From positions 2,875-13,831 of the forward strand of contig CAMPET010000066.1 of assembly GCA_946803715.1 (NCBI GenBank): a DNA stretch of 10,957 nt, given 5' to 3'. Position numbers and translations under genes: made by a program. Below the pieces are notes generated by a model that was given only the letters and a program-made list of their open reading frames with translations, was not told where the DNA came from and did not search any database. Each line of letters starts with the position of its first letter. Within the stretch, counting starts at the first letter, position 1. Positions 1 through 7,011 of this stretch are shown here, piece after piece. This stretch comes from Beroe ovata (lineage: Eukaryota > Ctenophora > Nuda > Beroida > Beroidae).

Positions 1-41
1 ATTTCTTCGAATTTCTGATCGGAGTATCGATAGAAAATGAA

Positions 42-584
42 GTGAGTGACTCCACACTTTTTTACTTCATTTTCGAAGGTTTCTAATGAAGTCTTTAACG
101 GCACTTACGACACTAATTTTCTACCAAATCATCTCTCCTACTCTTACACTACAAATATCAATCTTCGTTACGATCATGTATAGTTCATACTCGCCGTGAA
201 ACCACGCCCAAATGACGATTTCTCTCCCTTGGGAAGCAAACAGTACAAAAACGCGAAAATCAATGGGACACACAAATCGGTCAAATTTTTTTATCAGCAC
301 GATGCTTGGTTATCGGTGATTCTGGCCTATTTTTTGACGTAGAATCCGAATCTGGAAGAATTTCAGGGCCAGCTCCTCGGGAAATTGGTGATAATTCTAG
401 TTTATCTTCGGACATGAAGTTCGATGTCACGTGACCGACAGCTCCTCAGGGAAGCGAGATAGGGCCGAAATTCGACCGGGAATCGATTCAGCGTCCAAAA
501 ATACATAAGAATACATGGTATCTGCTCGGTATTAGAACAAATATTTTTCTTCCAATTTCTGATCTCAGCATTGGTAGAAATAGA
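42..584. repeat. Satellite monomer 1 (head A, tail alpha)
   Basis: First full monomer, counted from the gtgagtgac anchor. The left edge before it (1-41) is the end of a further monomer and carries the cgatagaaaatgaag variant also seen at the heads of monomers 6 and 7. The tail has the alpha variant and a perfect TCACGTGA palindrome at 427-434. Confidence 0.9.
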
Positions 585-1129
585 GTGAGTGATCCCACAC
601 TTTTATACTCTGTTTTCGGAAGTCCTGAATGAAGTCTTAACTGGCACTTACAACACTAATTTTTCACCAAATCATCTCTCCTACTTTCACACTATAGTTA
701 TCCTCCCTCTTAATGACCAAATTACGTTCACAGTCGTCGTGAAACCACGCCCAAAACACGATTTTGAACCCGTGGGAAGCAAACAGTACAAAAACGCGAA
801 AATCAATGGGACACACAAATAGGCGAAAATCGGTTCTGCACGTGACATACTGAAAAATAGTGTTTCTGGCCTATTTTTTGACGTAGAATTCGAATCTGAA
901 AGAATTTGAGAGCTAGCTGATCGGGATATTGAAGAAAATTCTTATTTCTTCTCAGACATAAAGTTATGAGTCACATGATATACAGCTCTTCAGGGAAGCA
1001 AGATGGGGCCGAAATTCGATCGGGAATCGATTCAGCGTCCAAAAATACTTTGGAATTCATGGTCTTTGCTTGCATGTGCGACAAAAAATATTCTTCCAAT
1101 TTCTGATCGGAGTATCAATAGGAAATGAA
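585..1129. repeat. Satellite monomer 2 (head B, tail beta)
   Basis: The B head (ctcagcattgg upstream of the anchor) has an uninterrupted 77-codon frame from its first base to 822. The tail is beta, with CACGTG at 839-844 and TCACATGA at 971-978. Confidence 0.9.
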
Positions 1130-1672
1130 GTGAGTGACTCCACACTTTTTTACTTAATTTTCGAAGGTTTCTAATGAAGTCTTTACCGGCACTTACGACA
1201 CTAATTTTCTACCAAATCATCTCTCCTACTCTTACACTACAAATATCAATCTTCGTTACGATCATGTATAGTTCATACTCGCCGTGAAACCACGCCCAAA
1301 TGACGATTTCTCTCCCTTGGGAAGCAAACAGTACAAAAACGCGAAAATCAATGGGACACACAAATCGGTCAAATTTTTTTATCAGCACGATGCTTGGTTA
1401 TCGGTGATTCTGGCCTATTTTTTGACGTAGAATCCGAATCTGGAAGAATTTCAGGGCCAGCTCCTCGGGAAATTGGTGATAATTCTAGTTTATCTTCGGA
1501 CATGAAGTTCGATGTCACGTGACCGACAGCTCCTCAGGGAAGCGAGATAGGGCCGAAATTCGACCGGGAATCGATTCAGCGTCCAAAAATACATAAGAAT
1601 ACATGGTATCTGCTCGGTATTAGAACAAATATTTTTCTTCCAATTTCTGATCTCAGCATTGGTAGAAATAGA
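1130..1672. repeat. Satellite monomer 3 (head A, tail alpha)
   Basis: Near-identical to monomer 1. By eye it differs at the first ~75 bp of the head (caataggaaatg against cgatagaaaatg) and at one base in ctttaccgg against ctttaacgg. TCACGTGA lies at 1515-1522. Confidence 0.9.
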
Positions 1673-2217
1673 GTGAGTGATCCCACACTTTTATACTCTG
1701 TTTTCGGAAGTCCTGAATGAAGTCTTAACTGGCACTTACAACACTAATTTTTCACCAAATCATCTCTCCTACTTTCACACTATAGTTATCCTCCCTCTTA
1801 ATGACCAAATTACGTTCACAGTCGTCGTGAAACCACGCCCAAAACACGATTTTGAACCCGTGGGAAGCAAACAGTACAAAAACGCGAAAATCAATGGGAC
1901 ACACAAATAGGCGAAAATCGGTTCTGCACGTGACATACTGAAAAATAGTGTTTCTGGCCTATTTTTTGACGTAGAATTCGAATCTGAAAGAATTTGAGAG
2001 CTAGCTGATCGGGATATTGAAGAAAATTCTTATTTCTTCTCAGACATAAAGTTATGAGTCACATGATATACAGCTCTTCAGGGAAGCAAGATGGGGCCGA
2101 AATTCGATCGGGAATCGATTCAGCGTCCAAAAATACTTTGGAATTCATGGTCTTTGCTTGCATGTGCGACAAAAAATATTCTTCCAATTTCTGATCGGAG
2201 TATCAATAGGAAATGAA
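1673..2217. repeat. Satellite monomer 4 (head B, tail beta)
   Basis: Copy of monomer 2 offset by exactly 1088 bp. The 77-codon frame at 1677-1910 is identical to that at 589-822. CACGTG lies at 1927-1932 and TCACATGA at 2059-2066. Confidence 0.9.
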
Positions 2218-2761
2218 GTGAGTGACTCCACACTTTTTTACTTAATTTTCGAAGGTTTCTAATGAAGTCTTTACCGGCACTTACGACACTAATTTTCTAC
2301 CAAATCATCTCTCCTACTCTTACACTATAAATATCAATCTTCGTTACGATCATGTATAGTTCATACTCGCCGTGAAACCACGCCCAAATGACGATTTCTC
2401 TCCCTTGGGAAGCAAACAGTACAAAAACGCGAAAATCAATGGGACACACAAATAGGCCAAAATCAGTTCTGCACGTGACATACTGAAAAATAGTGTTTCT
2501 GGCCTATTTTTTGACGTAGAATTCGAATCTGAAAGAATTAGAGAGCTAGCTGATTGGGAAATTGGGGAAAATTCTTATTTCTTCTCAGACATGAAGTTAT
2601 GAGTCACATGATATACAGCTCCTCAGGGAAGCAAGATAGGGCCGAAATTCGATCGGGAATCGATTCAGCGTCCAAAAATACATGGGAATTCATGGTCTTT
2701 GCTTGCATGTGCGACAAAAAATTTCTTCGAATTTCCGATCGGAGTATCGATAGAAAATGAA
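2218..2761. repeat. Satellite monomer 5 (head A, tail beta; mosaic)
   Basis: The head follows monomers 1 and 3 almost base for base (one visible change, actataaat for actacaaat). After acacacaaat near 2452 it switches to the beta tail typical of B monomers. This is a recombinant unit and breaks the A/B alternation. CACGTG lies at 2472-2477 and TCACATGA at 2604-2611. Confidence 0.88.
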
Positions 2762-3296
2762 GTGAGTGACTCCACACTTTTTTACTTCATTTTCGAAGGT
2801 CTCTAATGAAGTCTTTACCGGCACTAATTTTCCACCAAATCATCTCTCCTACTGTCACACTACAAATATCAATCTTCGTTACGATCATGTATAGTTCATA
2901 CTCGCCGTGAAACCACGCCCAAATGACGATTTCTCTCCCGTGGGAAGCAAACAGTACAAAAACGCGAAAATCAGTGGGACGCACAAATAGGCCAAAATCA
3001 GTTCTGCACGTGACATACTGAAAAGTAATATTTCTGGCCTATTTTTTGACGTAGAATTTGAATCTGAAAGAATTAGAGAGCTAGCTGATTGGGAAATTGG
3101 GGAAAATTCTTATTTATTCTTAGACATGATGTTCTGAGTCACGTGATATACAGCTCCTCAGGGAAGCAAGATAGGGCCGAAATTCGATCGGGAATCGATT
3201 CAGCGTTCAAAAATACATGGGAATTCATGGTCTTTGCTTGCATGTGCGACAAAAAATTTCTTCGAAATTCTGATCGGAGTATCGATAGAAAATGAA
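2762..3296. repeat. Satellite monomer 6 (head A, tail beta; 9-bp deletion)
   Basis: Another A-head/beta-tail unit, more diverged than monomers 1-5. It lacks the ttacgacac segment after ctttaccggcac, which accounts for its shorter spacing. CACGTG lies at 3007-3012 and a perfect TCACGTGA at 3139-3146. Confidence 0.88.
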
Positions 3297-3330
3297 GTGA
3301 GTGACTCCACACTTCATTTTCGAAGGTATC
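3297..3330. repeat. Satellite monomer 7, truncated array edge
   Basis: Begins with the normal anchor, lacks about 8-10 bases of the T-rich run, and loses similarity just after cattttcgaaggt. This marks the right boundary of the array. Confidence 0.85.
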
Positions 3331-3422
3331 TTATCTTATAGAGAAATTTTTCACTTCACTTGGGCGATTTACTCCGGTTCGCCTGACGCTCTTTTACTTT
3401 GGTTCACCCCCTAACCCCACAG

Positions 3423-3560
3423 GAAGATTTCAAGATCTGTGTCCACGGGCTCCCTCTCGGAGTATGGCAGAGTCTACTTATACTGTCCGTGTTGGTGGCA
3501 ATGGTAATGATCTACGTGTTCCTACTGTTTTGTAAGGAGAACGGAGTCAGGGCATTCCTG
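3423..3560 (+). CDS. Membrane-helix exon of the + strand gene
   Basis: The acceptor ccccacag ends at 3422 and the donor ctg|gtgagt starts at 3561. The exon is 138 nt, 46 codons, phase 0 at both ends, and carries the transmembrane segment. No start codon is evident in it, so it is internal. The frame also stays open a short way left of the acceptor (to 3399), which I read as intron. Confidence 0.7.
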
Positions 3561-4190
3561 GTGAGTAGATTGAAATACGCATCTTATGCCTTGAGAATTC
3601 TGCATGCATGACTGACAACTGCATGAACACCAAACAGGAATTTCATCTTTGGATCACTCATCATTTCATGCTCACGTCAACGATTACCAGGTTTAATCAT
3701 AGCTCGCTCTTACTAAAAGTATGATATTCAGGAGGAAGTGAAGATTCTGGACCCTATAGAGCAGTGTGTGGAGGAGGAACACGCCATGTTCCTGAGGGAA
3801 CAGATGATCAACCAGAAGAGGACAAGCAGCATGCTACCCAAAGGTATGAACATGGTATTTTTGCAAGTTTCTCCTTTATGTGGAGATATAGATTCTTCAT
3901 AACTGCGTTTTTGCAAATAGAGAACAATCACCTACTTCTCATAGCCCCCATCAAGTCCCCCATATCCCTCCTCTCCCCCTTAATATACCCAATTTAACAA
4001 TATCCCCATATCCCTCACCTCCCCCTCAGCACGGAAGTCCAGTATCGTGGACGATATACGGACTCTCCAGAAAGTTAGTTCCCAGCGGAAGTCCACTGCT
4101 GCCGGATCCCTCGCTCCCTACAACACTCTGTCCCACCTGGTGAGGGATAGATCCAAGAGTAGGATTCACCATACTGACTCCACCATGTAA
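3423..4190 (+). CDS. 3' part of a spliced gene for a single-pass membrane protein (5' exons not seen)
   Basis: Three exons (3423-3560, 3732-3843, 4030-4190) join in phase to give about 136 C-terminal residues ending in TAA. I do not recognise the family. The first visible exon encodes a hydrophobic helix of about 23 residues (WQSLLILSVL...FLLFC), preceded by a short Cys-containing segment and followed by KENGVR. The positive charge after the helix and the strongly basic tail suggest a cytoplasmic C-terminus and an N-terminal ectodomain encoded upstream. The tail has two RKS(S/T) sites that look like basophilic kinase targets and ends in DSTM, which fits a class I PDZ ligand (S/T-x-hydrophobic); both roles are inference. 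Introns are 171 and 186 nt. The upstream intron, or the upstream flank, contains the satellite array. The gene is convergent with the - strand gene ending at 4892. Confidence 0.65.
3732..3843 (+). CDS. Acidic/basic tail exon of the + strand gene
   Basis: Acceptor tattcag at 3725-3731; donor aag|gtatga at 3844. Incoming phase 0, outgoing phase 1. It encodes a charged, probably helical stretch (EEVKILDPIEQ, then EEEHAMFLREQ) ending in a basic KRTSSMLPK. Confidence 0.65.
4030..4190 (+). CDS. Terminal coding exon of the + strand gene
   Basis: The pyrimidine-rich acceptor tccccctcag ends at 4029. With the single base carried from the previous exon, the frame is open to TAA at 4188-4190. The residues are Ser/Arg/Lys-rich with two RKS sites. 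A possible donor, cacctg|gtgagg at 4140, could splice out the last 50 bases in an alternative transcript. Confidence 0.65.
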
Positions 4191-4286
4191 ACTGCAGGGA
4201 CTGACTATAACCACCCTGGCGTCCTGCCAAGGTACCAGGTTCTCTCTTCTCTCAAATGAGGTATTTCTACACACATCACTCACATA

Positions 4287-4400
4287 TCATCACAAGACAC
4301 TCATCAGCCATCATACATCACTTATCTAGTTCATCACAAGACTCTCATCTGCCATCACACATCACTTAATTCATCACAAGACACTCTTTAGTTTTCACAC
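4287..4400. repeat. Three-copy minisatellite, ~40-44 bp unit
   Basis: tcatcacaagac recurs at 4287, 4331 and 4371, each followed by a ctcat/catcacac-rich tail. It lies in the probable 3' UTR or flank of the + strand gene. Confidence 0.75.
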
Positions 4401-4533
4401 TGTATATAATCATTCGCATCATGCTTTTCAAAAATATAGGTAATGATTTCTCCCCTGGGAGACTAGGTATTTAAGTTAATCTATTTTTAAGCCATTTTTG
4501 TTGCCACTGTTGAAGTATTTTGTTTGTCGATGA

Positions 4534-4539
4534 ATTAAA
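4534..4539 (+). promoter_or_regulatory. Possible poly(A) signal ATTAAA
   Basis: An ATTAAA hexamer lies 344 bases after the stop codon of the + strand gene and is followed by the T-rich stretch ttgtatttttcc. No canonical AATAAA lies closer. Confidence 0.3.
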
Positions 4540-4891
4540 TTGTATTTTTCCACCACACTAAATTACGTCATCGTTTCAATTTTATCATTCACTTTTTTAG
4601 CGCAGCGTAACCGAAATTTAGCTTTGGCAAACAAATAGCACACAATAATTCAATCATGCATTCATTGAAGCACTGTATTCATCACATTCAAGACACATGA
4701 ATTTAAGAACTGGTTTTAAAAATAACTTGTTATGACTGTAATATAAGTGATCCATGCTATCGAGGGATATCAAGCGAGCTAGATTACCACAATTTTTCAG
4801 TCGCTTCATCACAACATATATACAGAGGGAAACTGATACCTATTTACATACCTAATTGGTCGCATTCCATGCGTTTGTTCTTCAAATTATC

Positions 4892-5066
4892 CTAATAAAT
4901 GGTAAGATAACAACTCGATAATCGACGTGGAACATCATGGAGCCACGAGTTCTGAAGCATCTTAGATAGTTCTTCTCCACAATCCACATCCAGGGCAAAA
5001 CTTCTTCCCATAGTCAGGACGTAATCTGTCCTCTCAGCCGTCCATAGATCTAGATCTCCCGAAGGA
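4892..5066 (-). CDS. Fifth, terminal exon of the - strand gene
   Basis: Acceptor aaaatag ends at 5067 with a weak pyrimidine tract. The frame is open to TAG at 4894-4892. It encodes about 57 residues (PSGDLDLWTAERTDYVL... ending SSCYLTIY) with mixed composition typical of a folded segment. An ATG at 5086-5084 is in the same frame, so this could instead be a separate 64-residue ORF driven from the X-box cluster just upstream; I think that less likely. Confidence 0.5.
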
Positions 5067-6936
5067 CTATTTTGTGTTAGAAACATGTGGCACGAAAACT
5101 GTTGTCAGGGAAGTATAAACTTGTTGTCATGGTGACAAGGAAGTAAACGCATTGTTGTTGCCAAGGTAACAAGGAAGTGTTGTCATGTTAACAATCTCTA
5201 CACCTGTCCGAGTAGGAAGTCAGAGTAACTGAGTGGTCGGAGAGGATCTCCCTTGTGTTCGAGAGATCTAAACGAGACTGGTATACTGGGTAACTTTACC
5301 AGTGTACTAGTTCTCTGAACTGGGGCTTTCTTGCCTTGCTGCTGGTCTTGTAGTGGAAGTGGCTGGAATAAGTTGATCAATACAAGATTAATTTCAAAAC
5401 GGAAACTTTCAAAACGACAAATTGGTCCGTAGTCCCCCGAGGGAAGCTTCAAACTTCCCAAGCGCGTGGGCAATTGGAAACTGGAATGACTTTACCACAC
5501 TCACGGGTATTCGTGGCTTCTTCTTTGGGGGCATCATCATCTTGGTGTTGTGAGAGTTACTACTACTTGAGCTGGAGAGATGTGGCATGACATGAACTCT
5601 CTCCTTCCTTGGTGGTGTCTTCACCGGCTTGGATTGGACATTCGTCTTCATGGCAGTGATCGCTTGATTCAGACACATCAGGGATCTGGTTTCAATGGGA
5701 AATGGTGCCAATGAAAAGTGGTATGAGGACGAGTTAGTTGAATTTTTTTTCAACATGAGTTGTGTCAATATAAAACGGTGACTAGTAGTGACTAGTGACT
5801 AGTGGTATCAGAAGAAGGTTTTCAATGGAAAGAGGTGTTATGAAAGGAGTGTGGCGAGTGTCGACCCACCCAACATAGGTACTCACCGAACAGATTTCTT
5901 GAAGTGATTCGTCCGGTTTCTCATTTCAATGAACTCCCTAGTGATGATCATGTTTTTCTTGGTCGGGAACTGACTTACATCGTCTGTCCTATCATCCATC
6001 ACCGTTCTTGCTAGGGCTCGTTCGCTGATCATCTTGGAGTCCGCCTCAAACGCCTGTATCCTCTTCTCTATGGCCTGGAGACAACAAGGGTTTATAACCT
6101 TCTCAAACTCAATGGATATTATTATTATTAGTTGTTTTCGAGATGTAGAACTAATATGAAAATTGGGGAGGTTAAATTTTCGTTGTCGGTCGTTTATGTT
6201 TCTTACCATCAATATTTAAATGAAGTTTAAAAGTTCATTATCAATCGTAATTAGTACGGAAAGTATAGTATCGGAAACAGTGGTCAGGATGGACAATTGA
6301 TAAAGAGCACAGCTCGTTATACCAAGCGGCATAAACAGTAATTCCCAATTTAAACTTTCCATTGCCACAGTTTAATTATATTTAAATGCATCTCAACAGC
6401 TGTGTACATTGTTAGCTCGTGTCGTGGTAGCATGCTATGATGGAGATTGAGTATTTTAACATTTTGTGTAGTGGTCACTATATCTCGGTATTCATCAGAG
6501 TCTACACACAGTGGATCTGGTGTTCAATGAGCATGTAGAGAGTATCATGACTTAAACGAGAAGCAAAACACCGATATAGAATTCCGATACAAATGTATCA
6601 TGTATCGTACATCATACATTATGTGTGTGATTGAGCCCCCTCTCCCCCCTTCTCTTCTAACCTGTTCTTTGCGACAAGATTGAGCCCCCTCCTCTCTCTC
6701 CCTACTAACCTGTTCTTTGCGACAAAATTGAACCCCCCTCCCCTTTCTCCTCAAACCTGTTCTTTTCGTCGTGTCTCCTCCTCTACCATCTTGATATAGC
6801 TGTATGAGTTGAGGTTCCTCCTCTTGCCATGTCTACTGTTGTACGTGGTGTTGTAGTACCGTTTGCGGGGTGGTCTCACATCACCAGGGTAAATCTCGGA
6901 GGGCGGGGCATTGACCGTAACATGGAATGACGTCAT
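4892..6936 (-). CDS. Five-exon gene for an unrecognised basic 294-residue protein
   Basis: Exons in transcript order are 6936(or 7011)-6757, 6074-5887, 5685-5505, 5362-5202 and 5066-4892. Splice phases 0, 2, 0 and 2 agree at every junction and total 885 nt including TAG. I do not recognise the protein. Residues 1-45 are basic and Tyr/Asn-rich. Residues 47-83 form a charged helix (MVEEETRRKEQ joined to AIEKRIQAFE) that is probably a coiled coil, and 99-140 are helical and basic. Residues 160-166 are a Ser run, and PPKKKPR at 175-181 resembles an SV40-type nuclear localisation signal. Residues 184-236 are Pro/Gln-rich, and the C-terminal ~55 residues are mixed and more hydrophobic (GRSFALDVDCGEEL). 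The Met at 6936 has A at -3. The frame is open upstream only to 7011, with TAG just beyond, so either this ATG is the start or an acceptor at 7012 brings in earlier exons. A nuclear role is inference. Confidence 0.6.
5101..5192. promoter_or_regulatory. Cluster of RFX X-box-like palindromes with GGAAGT cores
   Basis: GTTGTC-AT-GGTGAC at 5123-5136 and GTTGCC-AA-GGTAAC at 5157-5170 fit the X-box consensus RYYNYY-N(1-3)-RRNRAC exactly. GTTGTC-AT-GTTAAC at 5179-5192 misses by one base, and a half copy starts at 5101. The two full sites are each followed by aaggaagt, an ETS-type GGAAGT core. The cluster fills most of the short intron between the fourth and fifth exons of the - strand gene. Motif recognition is direct; any regulatory role is inference. 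Confidence 0.45.
5202..5362 (-). CDS. Fourth exon, Pro/Gln-rich
   Basis: Acceptor cttattccag ends at 5363, phase 0 in. There are two overlapping donors: cag|gtgtag (exon end 5204) and gt|gtagag (exon end 5202). Only the second keeps the frame into the fifth exon. The first gives a stop 11 codons into that exon. If unspliced, the protein ends in GQV and TAG at 5198-5200, so an alternative shorter C-terminus is possible. Confidence 0.5.
5505..5685 (-). CDS. Third exon, Ser run and nuclear-localisation-like motif
   Basis: Acceptor ttgaaaccag ends at 5686; donor ataccc|gtgagt at 5504. It completes the split Arg codon and continues for 60 codons with many Lys/Arg, a poly-Ser run and PPKKKPR. Outgoing phase 0. 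Confidence 0.65.
5778..5805. repeat. Short tandem repeat, GTGACTA-like
   Basis: gtgactagta-gtgacta-gtgactagtgg, about three to four imperfect copies inside the second-to-third-exon intron of the - strand gene. Confidence 0.7.
5887..6074 (-). CDS. Second exon, coiled-coil and basic helix
   Basis: Acceptor ttgtctccag ends at 6075; donor gttcg|gtgagt at 5886. The exon has 188 nt, phase 0 in and 2 out, matching the next exon. A stronger-looking internal donor, gat|gtaagt, sits at 5978 and may give an alternative, frame-changing isoform. Confidence 0.65.
6117..6130. repeat. (ATT)n microsatellite
   Basis: Four to five ATT triplets in the intron left of the donor-repeat block, just upstream of the second exon's acceptor on the - strand. 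Confidence 0.75.
6630..6771 (-). repeat. Three tandem copies of a ~48-bp unit containing a 5' splice site
   Basis: On the + strand, attga(g/a)cccc begins units at 6630, 6679 and 6727, periods 49 and 48. On the - strand each unit reads cg(c/a)aaagaacag|gtt, then a purine-rich stretch. The first copy is the true end of the exon at 6757 with its donor. The other two lie inside the intron and repeat the donor and its flank. Confidence 0.85.
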
Positions 6937-7011
6937 GTTGTCTTCCCTCCCCTGTGTCTGTGTCTGTGCCTGTGTGGGGCTGTTCTGTGGTGTTCTCCTG
7001 TGCTGTGTCTC
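6757..7011 (-). CDS. First visible exon of the - strand gene
   Basis: A possible acceptor, ttcaatag, ends at 7012; donor gaacag|gtttga at 6756. If spliced at 7012 the exon has 85 codons, beginning with a Gln/Thr-rich stretch written by short (TGTGTC)n-like repeats on the + strand. If translation starts at 6936, 7011-6937 is 5' UTR. The remainder (PPSEIYPGDVRPPRKRYY and on) looks coding. Outgoing phase 0. Confidence 0.6.

Larger units (their letters stand above)
1..3330. repeat. Satellite array, ~544-bp monomers in a 1088-bp higher-order repeat
   Basis: The anchor gtgagtga(c/t)yccacac recurs at 42, 585, 1130, 1673, 2218, 2762 and 3297, which are spacings of 543, 545, 543, 545, 544 and 535. 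Monomers come in two head types: A with gatcggagtatc before the anchor, and B with gatctcagcattgg. They also have two tail types after gggacacacaaat: alpha with cggtcaaattttt, beta with aggc(g/c)aaaatc. The order is A-alpha, B-beta, A-alpha, B-beta, A-beta, A-beta, then a broken A. Roughly 106-1088 and 1194-2176 look identical by eye, which indicates recent duplication or homogenisation. The array runs off the left edge and breaks off near 3330, about 90 bp before the first exon of the + strand membrane-protein gene. Confidence 0.95.
4191..4891. other. Intergenic space between convergent genes
   Basis: Apart from the minisatellite and the weak ATTAAA, I see no gene in this AT-rich stretch. 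It should contain the 3' UTRs of both convergent genes. I found no clear AATAAA on the - strand below 4892. Confidence 0.5.

Noticed and set aside
2554-3295. Short + strand ORFs (2554-2760, 3089-3295) and a - strand ORF (2787-2984) in the satellite
   Set aside because: They follow monomer boundaries, differ between copies by repeat divergence, and have no recognisable domain. They are treated as by-products of the repeat.
1-3330. CENP-B box in the satellite, as a sign of centromeric DNA
   Set aside because: I checked TTCGNNNNANNCGGG at the TTCG sites I found on the + strand and found no match.
4026-4283. 85-codon ORF on the - strand
   Set aside because: It lies antisense to the terminal exon of the + strand gene, which has matching splice signals and phase.
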